Part shown: positions 24,657 to 38,409 of the stretch, piece by piece
How the letters are laid out: every line of letters begins with the position of its first letter
Numbering within the stretch: the first letter of the stretch is position 1
DNA from: Primulina eburnea
Taxonomy: Eukaryota > Streptophyta > Magnoliopsida > Lamiales > Gesneriaceae
DNA length: 64,000 nt
NCBI RefSeq assembly: GCF_022965805.1
Contig: NC_133108.1
Location: 25,573,545-25,637,544, forward strand
Direction: 5' to 3'
The notes under the pieces: model-generated
The model's database searches: none
Told to the model about the DNA's origin: nothing
What the model saw: only the letters and a program-made list of their open reading frames with translations
Made by a program: the position numbers and the translations under genes

Positions 24657-26365
24657 AAATTAGTATACAGATTGACTTTGACACAGTTGCTATTATGATC
24701 AGTGACTGAAAGATATTTGATATGAAGATCAGAAATTTCAGAAATGTCAGAAATGTCAGAAATTATTATGTCTGATTTGACAGATTATCTTATTCGATTA
24801 TTGCTTTATATCTGCTGAGTATTGTTATTGTTCTAAATCAGTATTCGTGATATCTTAGATTGTGTGGGAGCACATTTTATTTGCAGATAAGATAGAGCAG
24901 TTGATCAGAATGACATGAAGATATTCAATAGAAATCATTGTTTTATGAGTTCACTGAACTCACTAGATCTGTATAGGTTACTGATATTTTGTATCTGGTG
25001 TGATATTACTGTTGTTTTGAATCCATATATGATACAAATTGTTGTGAACCAGCGAGAGTATATACAGTTTCAACCGAATCAGAGCTGAATTCGAGAGTTA
25101 CAGTAATTCAGGAATGTGATCAGAATGTTCAGAACTAGATTTTTATAATCAGAGCCGAATAACGGATATGTGATTTTGTGTTTTGCATGAGACTGATTAT
25201 CTTATGATGTCAGATGTGTCATAATTGTACAGCAAAGCTTGATATCGATAATCAGAGCCGAATACCAGGTAGGTATATTTTATTTTATTTATTAACTGAT
25301 TGGTTATACCGAATAGTCCAAGTCTGAAATCACAGATAGGGTCAGAAATGCGCTGTAGTGACTTCAGCTGTCATGTTTGTGACTGAGAATGTATGATATT
25401 CGAACAGACAGTTTTGATATAGACAGATTAAGTCAGTTGTGACAGAATTGTATTGAAATGTTGTCAAAAATTGTACTGATATGTCTGAATCGCTAACAGA
25501 AAAGACAGAAAGAAATAGAATTGTATAGTTCTAAATAGAAATGAGAGTACATTTCTATGGCTTTCGTAATGAAATTACCACCATTTTCTATAGATTGTGA
25601 TATAATATGATTGTGATTGACAGATTGTTCAATCTATATATTATTAGTTTGTACAAGATGATGTACAAACATGACCAAATGACACAGATTGATGTCAGAG
25701 AAGTGGTCAGAGTAATCAGAATGCCACAGCAGAATATATCAGATTGTGATTTTTGATTGATTTTGTACTTGTGACAGAATATATCATGAGCTTTCTTTTA
25801 GATTCTTCACAGATTGACAGACTGTCAGAATATTTTATCCAGATATTGGAAGATTTTGGTAGAGTTATAGAGTGCTGGATGTTAGCACTAATTGATATGA
25901 CTTATTATCACTGCGTGACAATAACTATGAGCTTATCAGATGGGTAATGAGATAGTTATAGACAAGACAGTATACGGTGAATACTACAGATTTCTTTTGA
26001 AGAAAATTAGAAGGAAGATGAAGATAGTTCAGAATGGACAGACTTAAGAAACCAACGTCGGATGATGACGATTGGTACTTGAAGCTGAAGATGGTATATG
26101 TCCTTGATCGGGATAAACTGATTTGATAACAGCAGATGGTACTGAAATGTGATGAATTATGATTGGTCTATACGGATGTTGTATAACCAACATGGCCAGA
26201 TTGATTCTGTCAGAGTTAATTTAAGAAGTATTATGATAGCATACTTCATGAATTCGTATTCCAGATGGGGATCAAGGATTTGAGTTTTGATTTAAACTTT
26301 GGTATACATTTCTTCTCGTATATCTCTGAATTGATTGTTTATGAGTTCGAGGACGAACTCAGATC
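24657..26365 (+). pseudogene. Decayed pol of element E (3' part)
   Basis: Related throughout to the C internal region at about 5650-7373 and carrying many of the same decayed positions, such as ATGGATGTTAG-type readings around the former integrase motif at about 25815-25945. No usable ORF remains. The 5' part of E lies left of the window because A1 is inserted at 24657. The change in sequence at 24656/24657 marks the A1 boundary. Confidence 0.75.
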
Positions 26366-26379
26366 TAAGAGGGGAGAAA
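26366..26379 (+). other. Polypurine tract of E
   Basis: TAAGAGGGGAGAAA before the LTR. The same GAGTTCGAGGACGAACTC lies upstream as in C. Confidence 0.85.
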
Positions 26380-26504
26380 TGTAATGCCCGAAATTTAATC
26401 ATTATAATCAGACGTTGATTATTGACATGATTGAGGTTATAAGAACTCAAATGACGAGGCCGGGCGTCGTGGCATGGTTAGCCAAGAATTTGGACAGAAC
26501 CTTC

Positions 26505-26684
26505 GGCGCTCGAGCGGTAGAAAAGGACCGCCCCAGCGCCAATGCATCTCAAATTGATCTTTGGACAGAACGTGTGGCGCCCGAGCAATAGAAATTGACC
26601 GCTCGAGCGCCAGGGAATTGTAAGATAAGTAACCGGGCAGAAGGTTCGGCGCCCGGGCGGTAATTCTTTACCGCCCGAGCGCCA
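26505..26684 (+). repeat. Three 71-72-bp units, each with a GC-rich hairpin, in LTR E
   Basis: Units start at 26505, 26576 and 26648. Each has GGCGCCCGAGCGGTA-like sequence, a short AT loop, then TACCGCCCGAGCGCC-like sequence, so the arms pair over about 14 bp. GGACAGAAC or a variant precedes each unit. The cluster sits about 50 bp upstream of the TATA box. Confidence 0.9.
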
Positions 26685-26731
26685 CCTGGAAATCATGAAG
26701 TGCGCCACTTGCTTTCATGCATGTCATGGAT

Positions 26732-26745
26732 GTATATATATATAC
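26732..26745 (+). promoter_or_regulatory. TATA box of LTR E
   Basis: GTATATATATATAC just downstream of the hairpin cluster. Confidence 0.65.
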
Positions 26746-27732
26746 ACACATGCAAATCCTTCAGAATATTCAGAAGGAAATCGAGAAGTTGGGGAAAGGC
26801 TTCGTTCTTGAGTTTTGGAAATTAAGTACGAGAAATCCGTCCGTCAGATTTTGAATCTGACTTCGGTACCGTGTTTCTAGCAACGAGAGCTAAAACTGGA
26901 TGTAAGTTTTGTTACGTTTAGATAAGATTTGAAATTATGATATCGTCAGAATTGAATAGGAATCAGATATGATGTTTCTGCTACCGTAGATATTGTTTAA
27001 TGGAAGTCAGATTAAAGAACAGACCGTTTCTGTAATTGTTATGATTTTTGAAAGATATTGACTGAGATTCTGTATCAGAATTGTGTTAATATTCAGAGTA
27101 TGAATTATGTTGACACAGATTATGAGTTCCAGTATTATATTTGTGATGTTCAGATTGACGGAGTTATTCAAATTGTATTAGTATGCCGTCGAAACATCAG
27201 TTGATTTAGATTAATCAGATTCCGATATGATTCAGATTGTATTGTGATAGCGATGACATAAATTGAATTGTATCTTGTTCAGATATTGATCATATTATGT
27301 ACTGAGTTGAGTATTGATCAGAACAGATTGTGTATTGAGTTATTTACTGATACGTTGTATTCGATATTGTCATTTCAGATTTGATATGGACAGAGTTGAA
27401 TACAGGTCATCGTCTTCGTTAGACAGGGACGACAAAGGTATAATTCATGTGATATCTAGGAAGATATAACTCAAATCAGATCTCATTTGAGTTTCACAAT
27501 AAAATCACATACTTGATTAGTGTTCATCTTCTGATATGATTATGATTTGTTTATAGACTTTATATTCACATCTTTTGAAATGAGCATGCTTTCTTTACAG
27601 ATTGTTATACATTGCATTTGAGATAGGAAAGTTTGACAGATAGTCAGACTTCTAGACGTTCGGTGTATCTCAGCGTGGGAGCAGCTATGACTCCTATTGC
27701 AGCCGTCGATACAGCTCAGACCGAAGTCTAGG

Positions 27733-27790
27733 AATAAGACGTACAGTCACCCCGAGTGGGAGGGTAGGTGACAGCCATTGACGTCTTATT
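27733..27790 (+). other. Conserved stem-forming segment in LTR E
   Basis: AATAAGACG (27733-27741) pairs with CGTCTTATT (27782-27790). The loop is longer and its sequence differs from C and D, but the arms are kept. Confidence 0.6.
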
Positions 27791-28590
27791 CACACCGGGA
27801 TCCCTAGAGTTATAGTTGAGTCGAGTCTAGACATGATTTGACTAGAACTGCATGCGTTTATGGATGTGGTTTCATAGACTATGAAACCCATTGTTATTGC
27901 TTTCAGTCCTGATAGCATGTTTTATGATTTGATTTGAGTAGCATGTTTAATTGATTTGTGTTTCATGCTCATTTTTAGTTTGTTTCATAGATTATGAAAT
28001 CTATTGTTTTTAAGTTTATTCATGATAGAATATTTCAAGATTTACTTTATGTATATGCATGTTTACCATGTTTTATACTGGGATTTATTCTCACCGGAGT
28101 TATCCGGCTGTTGTCTTGTTTGTATGTGTGCATGACAACAAGTGGGGATGGATCGAGGTCAAGAAGATGATGAGAGAAGACGAGTTAGCGTGGTGATTCC
28201 GGACTTATTGTAGACTTGGTTTTATTACTTGAATTTAGTAACTAAACCTTAGACCTAGTTTGTACAGTATTGTACTTTTATACTGAAATGTAGTTTTTAT
28301 ACAGAGATGTATATTATTTAGATTCCATTACCTTCCGCAGATGCATTTTAAAAAGAAAAATTTTTAGACCCTGTTTATCAGAACTGATAATTAAATACCA
28401 ACGATGATTAAGAAAATGATTACCGTCCGGGTCCCCAAACCTAGGCATGCCATGCAACCTAACGACTTCTCTAAAGAACAAATCCGTAATGTTTGAAGCG
28501 TCATCGGTTTTATGACAAGCTATAAAATGTGTCATCTTAGAGAATCTATCCACAACAACAAAAATAGAATCCCTCCCCTTCTTAGTCCTA

Positions 28591-30044
28591 GGCAACCCAA
28601 AATAAAATCCATAGAAATGTTAATCCAAGTTCTTTTTAAGAATAGCACGTAAAAGTGTTCCCAAAGTTCTATTGACAACTTCAGTTTGTCCATCCGTTTG
28701 AGGATGAGAAGTAGTGGAAAACAACAATTTTGTGCCAAGTTTAGCCCATAAAGTCTTCCAAAAGTAACTCGAGAATTTAACATCGCGACCAGAAACAATA
28801 GTCCTAGGCATGTCATGCAACCTAACGACTTCTCTAAAGAACAAATCCGCAATGTTTGAAGCATCACCGGTTTTATGAAAAGCTATAAAATGTGCCATTT
28901 TACACAATCTATCCACAACAAAAAAAATAGAATCCCTCCCCTTCTTAGTCCTAGGCAACCCCAAAATAAAGTCCATAGAAGTGTCAATCCAAGTTCTTTT
29001 TAAGAATAGCACGCAAAAGTGTTCCCAAAGTTCTAGTGACAACTTCAGTTTGTCCATCCGTTTGAGGATGACAAGTAGTAGAAAACAACAATTTTGTGCC
29101 AAGTTTAGCCCATAAAGTATTCCAAAAGTAACTCAAGAATTTAACATCGCGACCAGAATCAATATTCCTAGGCATGCCTTTCAACCTAACGACATTTCTA
29201 AAGAACAAATCCGCAATGTTTGAAGCATCATCAGTTTTATGACAAGCTATAAAATGTGCCATTTTAGAGAATCTATCCACAACAACAAAAATAGAATCCC
29301 TCCCCTTCTTAGTCGTAGGCAACCCCAAAATAAAGTTCATAGAAATGTCAATCCAAGTTCTTTTTAAGAATAGTACGCAAAAGTGTTCCCAACGTTCTAT
29401 TGACAACTTCAGTTTGTTCATCAGTTTGAGGATGGCAAGTAGTAGAAAACAACAATTTTGTGCCAAGTTTAGCCCATAAAGTATTCCAAAAGTAACTCAA
29501 GAATTTAACATCGCGACCCGAATCAATAGTCCTAGGCATGCCATTCAACCTAACGACTTTTCTAAAGAACAAATCCGCAATGTTTGAAGCATCATCGGTT
29601 TATGACAAGCTATAAAATGTGCCATTTTAGAGAATCTATCCACAACAACAAAAATAGAATCCCTCACATTGTTAGTCCTAGGCAACCCCAAAACAAAATT
29701 TATAGAAATGTCAATCCAAGTTTTTTTTAAGAATAGCACGCAAAAGTGTTCCCAACGTTCTATTGACAACTTCAGTTTGTCCATCAGTTTGAGGATGACA
29801 AGTAGTAGAAAACAACAATTTTGTGCCAAGTTTAGCCTATAAAGTATTCCAAAAGTAACCCAAGAATTTAACATCGCGACCAGAATAAATATTCCTAGGC
29901 ATGCCATGCAACCTAACGACTTCTCTAAAGAACAAATCCGCAATGTTTGAAGCGTCATCAGTTTTATGACAAGCTATAAAATGTGCCATCTTAGAGAATC
30001 TATCCACAACAACAAAAATAGAATCCCACCCCTTCTTAGTCCTA
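28591..30044 (-). repeat. Higher-order block B1 (4 units, 1454 bp)
   Basis: Blocks are bounded by a unit with one C deleted (GGCAACCCAAAAT instead of GGCAACCCCAAAAT). B1 holds units whose coding sense reads LPRTKKG (with RLCKMAHF), [14 protein letters not shown] and the deletion unit. Confidence 0.85.
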
Positions 30045-31863
30045 GGCAACCCAAAATAAAATCCATAGAAATGTTAATCCAAGTTCTTTTTAAGAATAGC
30101 ACGTAAAAGTGTTCCCAAAGTTCTATTGACAACTTCAGTTTGTCCATCCGTTTGAGGATGAGAAGTAGTGGAAAACAATAATTTTGTGCCAAGTTTAGCC
30201 CATAAAGTCTTCCAAAAGTAACTCGAGAATTTAACATCGCGACCAGAAACAATAGTCCTAGGCATGCCATGCAACCTAACGACTTCTCTAAAGAACAAAT
30301 CCGCAATGTTTGAAGCATCATCGGTTTTATGAAAAGCTATAAAATGTGCCATTTTAAACAATCTATCCACAACAACAAAAATAGAATCCCTCCCCTTCTT
30401 AGAGCTAGGCAACCCCAAAATAAAGTCCATAGAAGTGTCAATCCAAGTTCTTTTTAAGAATAGCACGCAAAAGTGTTCCCAAAGTTCTAGTGTCAACTTC
30501 AGTTTGTCCATCCGTTTGAGGATGAGAAGTAGTGGAAAACAACAATTTTGTGCCAAGTTTAGCCCATAAAGTCTTCCAAAAGTAACTCGAGAATTTAACA
30601 TCTCGACCAGAAACAATAGTCCTAGGCATGTAATGCAACCTAACGACTTCTCTAAAGAACAAATCCGCAATGTTTGAAGCATCATCGGTTTTATGAAAAG
30701 CTATAAAATGTGCCATTTTAGACAATCTATCCACAAAAACAAAAATAGAATCCCTCCCCTTCTTAGTCCTAGGCAACCCCAAAATAAAGTCCATAGAAGT
30801 GTCAATCCAAGTTCTTTTTAAGAATAGCACGCAAAAGTGTTCCCAAAGTTCTAGTGACAACTTCAATTTGTCCATCCGTTTGAGGATGACAAGTAGTAGA
30901 AAACAACAATTTTGTGCCAAGTTTAGCCCATAAAGTTTTCCAAAAGTAACTCAAGAATTTAACATCGCGACCAGAATCAATATTCCTAGGCATGCCATTC
31001 AACCTAACGACTTTTCTAAAGAACAAATCCGCAATGTTTGAAGCATCATCAGTTTTATGACAAGCTATAAAATGTGCCATTTTAGAGAATCTATCCACAA
31101 CAACAAAAATAGAATCCCTCACCTTCTTAGTCCTAGGCAACCCCAAAATAAAGTTCAAAGAAATGTCAATCCAAGTTCTTTTTAAGAATAGCACGCAAAA
31201 GTGTTCCCAACGTTCTATTGACAACTTCAGTTTGTTCATCAGTTTGAGGATGGCAAGTAGTAGAAAACAACAATTTTGTGCCAAGTTTAGCCCATAAAGT
31301 ATTCCAAAAGTAACTCAAGAATTTAACATCGCGACCCGAATCAATAGTCCTAGGCATGCCATTCAACCTATCAACTTTTCTAAAGAACAAATCCGCAATG
31401 TTTGAAGCATCATCGGTTTTATGACAAGCTATAAAATGTGCCATTTTAGAGAATCTGTCCACAACAACAAAAATAGAATCCCTCCCATTGTTAGTCCTAG
31501 GCAACCCCAAAACAAAGTTCATAGAAATGTCAATCCAAGTTCTTTTTAAGAATAGCACGCAAAAGTGTTCCCAACGGTCTATTGACAACTTCAGTTTGTC
31601 CATCAGTTTGAGGATGGCAAGTAGTAGAAAACAACAATTTTGTGCCAAGTTTAGCCCATAAAGTATTCCAAAAGTAACCCAAGAATTTAACACCGCGACC
31701 AGAATCAATAGTCCTAGGCATGCCATGCAACCTAACGACATCTCTAAAGAACAAATCCGCAATGTTTGAAGCGTCATCGGTTTTATGACAAGCTATAAAA
31801 TGTGCCATCTTAGAGAATCTATCCACAACAACAAAAATAGAATCCCTCCCCTTCTTAGTCCTA
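30045..31863 (-). repeat. Higher-order block B2 (5 units, 1819 bp)
   Basis: Order of unit types: [30 protein letters not shown], deletion unit. The same order recurs in B6. Confidence 0.85.
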
Positions 31864-33317
31864 GGCAACCCAAAATAAAATCCATAGAAATGTTAATCCA
31901 AGTTCTTTTTAAGAATAGCACGTAAAAGTGTTCCCAAAGTTCTATTGACAACTTCAGTTTGTCCATCCGTTTGAGGATGAAAAGTAGTGGAAAACAACAA
32001 TTTTGTGCCAAGTTTAGCCCATAAAGTCTTCCAAAAGTACCTCGAGAATTTAACATCGCGACCAGAAACAATAGTCCTAGGCATGTCATGCAACCTAACG
32101 ACTTCTCTAAAGAACAAATCCGCAATGTTTGAAGCATCATCGGTTTTATGAAAAGCTATAAAATGTGCCATTTTAGACAATCTATCCACAACAACAAAAA
32201 TAGAATCCCTCCCCTCCTTAGTCCTAGGCAACCCCAAAATAAAGTCCATAGAAGTGTCAATCCAAGTTCTTTTTAAGAATAGCACGCAAAAGTGTTCCCA
32301 AAGTTCTAGTGACAACTTCAGTTTGTCCATCCGTTTGAGGATGACAAGTAGTAGAAAACAACAATTTTGTGCCAAGTTTAGCCCATAAAGTATTCCAAAA
32401 GTAACTCAAGAATTTAACATCGCGACCAGAATCAATATTCCTAGGCATGCCATTCAACCTAACGACTTTTCTAAAGAACAAATCCGCAATGTTTGAAGCA
32501 TCATGAGTTTTATGACAAGCTATAAAATGTTCCATTTTAGAGAATCTATCCACAACAACAAAAATAGAATCCCTCCCCTTCTTAGTCCTAGGCAACCCCA
32601 AAATAAAGTTCATAGAAATGTCAATCCAAGTTCTTTTTAAGAATAGCACGCAAAAGTGTTCCCAAAGTTCTAGTGACAACTTCAATTTGTCCATCCGTTT
32701 GAGGATGACAAGTAGTAGAAAACAACAATTTTGTGCAAAGTTTAGCCCATAAAGTTTTCCAAAAGTAACTCAAGAATTTAACATCGCGACCAGAATCAAT
32801 ATTCCTAGGCATGCCATTCAACCTAACGACTTTTCTAAAGAACAAATCCGCAATGTTTGAAGCATCATCGGTTTACGACAAGCTATAAAATGTGCCATTT
32901 TAGAGAATCTATCCACAACAACAAAAATAGAATCCCTCCCATTGTTAGTCCTAGGCAACCCCAAAACAAAGTTCATAGAAATGTCAATCCAAGTTTTTTT
33001 TAAGAATAGCACGCAAAAGTGTTCCCAACGTTCTATTGACAACTTCAGTTTGTCCATCAGTTTGAGGATGGCAAGTAGTAGAAAACAACAATTTTGTGCC
33101 AAGTTTAGCCCATAAAGTATTCCAAAAGTAACCCAAGAATTTAACATCGCGACCAGAATAAATATTCCTAGGCATGCCATGCAACCTAACGACTTCTCTA
33201 AAGAACAAATCCGCAATGTTTGAAGCGTCATCAGTATTATGACAAGCTATAAAATGTGCCATCTTAGAGAATCTATCCACAACAACAAAAATAGAATCCC
33301 TCCCCTTCTTAGTTCTA
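31864..33317 (-). repeat. Higher-order block B3 (4 units, 1454 bp)
   Basis: Order: [14 protein letters not shown] with MNF, LPRTNNG, deletion unit with CLELRRGG. It shares rare variants with B7, such as AAGTACCTCGAG near 32036 and 38582 and GGTTTACGAC near 32870 and 39416. Confidence 0.85.
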
Positions 33318-34771
33318 GGCAACCCAAAATAAAATCCATAGAAATGTTAATCCAAGTTCTTTTTAAGAATAGCACGTAAAAGTGTTCCCAAAGTTCTAGT
33401 GTCAACTTCAGTTTGTCCATCCGTCTGAGGATAAGAAGTAGTGGAAAACAACAATTTTGTGCCAAGTTTAGCCCATAAAGTCTTCCAAAAGTAACTCGAG
33501 AATTTAACATCGCGACCAGAAACAATAGTCCTAGGCATGTCATGCAACCTAACGACTTCTCTAAAGAACAAATCCGCAATGTTTGAAGCATCACCGGTTT
33601 TATGAAAAGCTATAAAATGTGCCATTTTACACAATCTATCCACAACAACAAAAATAGAATCCCTCCCCTTCTTAGTCCTAGGCAACCCCAAAATAAAGTC
33701 CATAGAAGTGTCAATCCAAGTTCTTTTTAAGAATAGCACGCAAAAGTGTTCCCAAAGTTCTAGTTACAACTTCAGTTTGTCCATCCGTTTGAGGATGACA
33801 AGTAGTAGAAAACAACAATTTTGTGCAAAGTTTAGCCCATAAAGTATTCCAATAGTAACTCAAGAATTTAACATCGCGACCAGAATCAATATTCCTAGGC
33901 ATGCCATTCAACCTAACGACTTTTCTAAAGAACAAATCCGCAATGTTTGAAGCATCATCAGTTTTATGACAAGCTATAAAATGTGCCATTTTAGAGAATC
34001 TATCCACAACAACAAAAATAGAATCCCTCCCCTTCTTAGTCGTAGGCAACCCCAAAATAAAGTTCATAGAAATGTCAATCCAAGTTCTTTTTAAGAATAG
34101 TACGCAAAAGTGTTCCCAACGTTCTATTGACAACTTCAGTTTATTCATCAGTTTGAGGATGGCAAGTAGTAGAAAACAACAATTTTGTGCCAAGTTTAGC
34201 CCATAAAGTATTCCAAAAGTAACTCAAGAATTTAACATCGCGACCCGAATCAATAGTCCTAGGCATGCCATTCAACCTAACGACTTTTCTAAAGAACAAA
34301 TCCGCAATGTTTGAAGCATCATCGGTTTATGACAAGCAATAAAATGTGCCATTTTAGAGAATCTATCCACAACAACAAAAATAGAATCCCTCCCATTGTT
34401 AGTCCTAGGCAACCCCAAAACAAAATTTATAGAAATGTCAATCCAAGTTTTTTTTAAGAATAGCACGCAAAAGTGTTCCCAACGTTCTATTGACAACTTC
34501 AGTTTGTCCATCAGTTTGAGGATGACAAGTAGTAGAAAACAACAATTTTGTGCCAAGTTTAGCCCATAAAGTATTCCAAAAGTAACCCAAGAATTTAACA
34601 TCGCGACCAGAATAAATATTCCTAGGCATGCTATGCAACCTAACGACTTCTCTAAAGAACAAATCCGCAATGTTTGAAGCGTCATCAGTTTTATGACAAG
34701 CTATAAAATGTGCCATCTTAGAGAATCTATCCACAACAACAAAAATAGAATCCCTCCCCTTCTTAGTCCTA
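33318..34771 (-). repeat. Higher-order block B4 (4 units, 1454 bp)
   Basis: Same unit order as B1, including the rare CACAATCTATCC (RLCK) and TCACCGG variants at about 33590-33640. Confidence 0.85.
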
Positions 34772-36589
34772 GGCAACCCAAAATAAAATCCATAGAAATG
34801 TTAATCCAAGTTCTTTTTAAGAATAGCACGTAAAAGTGTTCCCAAAGTTCTATTGACAACTTCAGTTTGTCCATCCGTTTGAGGATGAGAAGTAGTGGAA
34901 AACAATAATTTTGTGCCAAGTTTAGCCCATAAAGTCTTCCAAAAGTAACTCGAGAATTTAACATCGCGACCAGAAACAATAGTCCTAGGCATGCCATGCA
35001 ACCTAACGACTTCTCTAAAGAACAAATCCGCAATGTTTGAAGCATCATCGGTTTTATGAAAAGCTATAAAATGTGCCATTTTAGACAATCTATCCACAAC
35101 AACAAAAATAGAATCCCTCCCCTTCTTAGAGCTAGGCAACCCCAAAATAAAGTCCATAGAAGTGTCAATCCAAGTTCTTTTTAAGAATAGCACGCAAAAG
35201 TGTTCCCAAAGTTCTAGTGTCAACTTCAGTTTGTCCATCCGTTTGAGGATGAGAAGTAGTGGAAAACAACAATTTTGTGCCAAGTTTAGCCCATAAAGTC
35301 TTCCAAAAGTAACTCAAGAATTTAACATCTCGACCAGAAACAATAGTCCTAGGCATGTCATGCAACCTAACGACTTCTCTAAAGAACAAATCCGCAATGT
35401 TTGAAGCATCATCGGTTTTATGAAAAGCTATAAAATGTGCCATTTTAGACAATCTATCCACAACAACAAAAATAGAATCCCTCCCCTTCTTAGTCCTAGG
35501 CAACCCCAAAATAAAGTCCATAGAAGTGTCAATCCAAGTTCTTTTTAAGAATAGCACGCAAAAGTGTTTCCAAAGTTCTAGTTACAACTTCAGTTTGTCC
35601 ATCCGTTTGAGGATGACAAGTAGTAGAAAACAACAATTTTGTGCAAAGTTTAGCCCATAAAGTATTCCAATAGTAACTCAAGAATTTAACATCGCGACCA
35701 GAATCAATATTCCTAGGCATGCCATTCAACCTAACGACTTTTCTAAAGAACAAATCCGCAATGTTTGAAGCATCACCAGTTTTATGACAAGCTATAAAAT
35801 GTGCCATTTTAGAGAATCTATCCACAACAACAAAAATAGAATCCCTCCCCTTCTTAGTCGTAGGCAACCCCAAAATAAAGTTCATAGAAATGTCAATCCA
35901 AGTTCTTTTTAAGAATAGTACGCAAAAGTGTTCCCAACGTTCTATTGACAACTTCAGTTTATTCATCAGTTTGAGGATGGCAAGTAGTAGAAAACAACAA
36001 TTTTGTGCCAAGTTTAGCCCATAAAGTATTCCAAAAGTAACTCAAGAATTTAACATCGCGACCCGAATCAATAGTCCTAGGCATGCCATTCAACCTAACG
36101 ACTTTTCTAAAGAACAAATCCGCAATGTTTGAAGCATCATCGGTTTATGACAAGCTATAAAATGTGCCATTTTAGAGAATCTATCCACAACAACAAAAAT
36201 AGAATCCCTCCCATTGTTAGTCCTAGGCAACCCCAAAACAAAATTTATAGAAATGTCAATCCAAGTTTTTTTTAAGAATAGCACGCAAAAGTGTTCCCAA
36301 CGTTCTATTGACAACTTCAGTTTGTCTATCAGTTTGAGGATGACAAGTAGTAGAAAACAACAATTTTGTGCCAAGTTTAGCCCATAAAGTATTCCAAAAG
36401 TAACCCAAGAATTTAACATCGCGACCAGAATAAATATTCCTAGGCATGCTATGCAACCTAACGACTTCTCTAAAGAACAAATCCGCAATGTTTGAAGCGT
36501 CATCAGTTTTATGACAAGCTATAAAATGTGCCATCTTAGAGAATCTATCCACAACAACAAAAATAGAATCCCTCCCCTTCTTAGTCCTA
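34772..36589 (-). repeat. Higher-order block B5 (5 units, 1818 bp)
   Basis: Order: SSKKG, RTKKG, TTKKG, NNG, deletion unit. It looks like a hybrid: first two units as in B6, the rest as in B4. That is what unequal crossing-over would give. Confidence 0.8.
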
Positions 36590-38409
36590 GGCAACCCAAA
36601 ATAAAATCCATAGAAATGTTAATCCAAGTTCTTTTTAAGAATAGCACGTAAAAGTGTTCCCAAAGTTCTATTGACAACTTCAGTTTGTCCATCCGTTTGA
36701 GGATGAGAAGTAGTGGAAAACAATAATTTTGTGCCAAGTTTAGCCCATAAAGTCTTCCAAAAGTAACTCGAGAATTTAACATCGCGACCAGAAACAATAG
36801 TCCTAGGCATGCCATGCAACCTAAGGACTTCTCTAAAGAACAAATCCGCAATGTTTGAAGCATCATCGGTTTTATGAAAAGCTATAAAATGTGCCATTTT
36901 AGACAATCTATCCACAACAACAAAAATAGAATCCCTCCCCTTCTTAGAGCTAGGCAACCCCAAAATAAAGTCCATAGAAGTGTCAATCCAAGTTCTTTTT
37001 AAGAATAGCACGCAAAAGTGTTCCCAAAGTTCTAGTGTCAACTTCAGTTTGTCCATCCGTTTGAGGATGAGAAGTAGTGGAAAACAACAATTTTGTGCCA
37101 AGTTTAGCCCATAAAGTCTTCCAAAAGTAACTCAAGAATTTAACATCTCGACCAGAAACAATAGTCCTAGGCATGTCATGCAACCTAACGACTTCTCTAA
37201 AGAACAAATCCGCAATGTTTGAAGCATCATCGATTTTATGAAAAGCTATAAAATGTGCCATTTTAGACAATCTATCCACAACAACAAAAATAGAATCCCT
37301 CCCCTTCTTAGTCCTAGGCAACCCCAAAATAAAGTCCATAGAAGTGTCAATCCAAGTTCTTTTTAAGAATAGCACGCAAAAGTGTTCCCAAAGTTCTAGT
37401 GACAACTTCAATTTGTCCATCCGTTTGAGGATGACAAGTAGTAGAAAACAACAATTTTGTGCCAAGTTTAGCCCATAAAGTTTTCCAAAAGTAACTCAAG
37501 AATTTAACATCGCGACCAGAATCAATATTCCTAGGCATGCCATTCAACCTAACGACTTTTCTAAAGAACAAATCCGCAATGTTTGAAGCATCATCAGTTT
37601 TATGACAAGCTATAAAATGTGCCATTTTAGAGAATCTATCCACAACAACAAAAATAGAATCCCTCACCTTCTTAGTCCTAGGCAACCCCAAAATAAAGTT
37701 CATAGAAATGTCAATCCAAGTTCTTTTTAAGAATAGCACGCAAAAGTGTTCCCAACGTTCTATTGACAACTTCAGTTTGTTCATCAGTTTGAGGATGGCA
37801 AGTAGTAGAAAACAACAATTTTGTGCCAAGTTTAGCCCATAAAGTATTCCAAAAGTAACTCAAGAATTTAACATCGCGACCCGAATCAATAGTCCTAGGC
37901 ATGCCATTCAACCTATCAACTTTTCTAAAGAACAAATCCGCAATGTTTGAAGCATCATCGGTTTTATGACAAGCTATAAAATGTGCCATTTTAGAGAATC
38001 TGTCCACAACAACAAAAATAGAATCCCTCCCATTGTTAGTCCTAGGCAACCCCAAAACAAAGTTCATAGAAATGTCAATCCAAGTTCTTTTTAAGAATAG
38101 CACGAAAAAAAGTGTTCCCAACGTTCTATTGACAACTTCAGTTTGTCCATCAGTTTGAGGATGGCAAGTAGTAGAAACAACAATTTTGTGCCAAGTTTAG
38201 CCCATAAAGTATTCCAAAAGTAACCCAAGAATTTAACACCGCGACCAGAATCAATAGTCCTAGGCATGCCATGCAACCTAACGACATCTCTAAAGAACAA
38301 ATCCGCAATGTTTGAAGCGTCATCGGTTTTATGACAAGCTATAAAATGTGCCATCTTAGAGAATCTATCCACAACAACAAAAATAGAATCCCTCCCCTTC
38401 TTAGTCCTA
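36590..38409 (-). repeat. Higher-order block B6 (5 units, 1820 bp)
   Basis: Same unit order as B2. One unit has a local change near 38100 (ACGAAAAAAAGTG), which alters its reading frame. Confidence 0.85.

Larger units (their letters stand above)
26380..28438 (+). mobile_element. E 3' LTR
   Basis: It opens TGTAATGCCCGAAATTT, carries a hairpin cluster (26505-26684), a TATA box (26732-26745) and the conserved stem segment (27733-27790), and ends near GGGTCCCCAA. The expected terminal ACAACA is missing and the tandem array starts at once, so its last few bases seem lost or changed. The outer part resembles LTRs C and D, but U3 differs completely. Confidence 0.8.
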
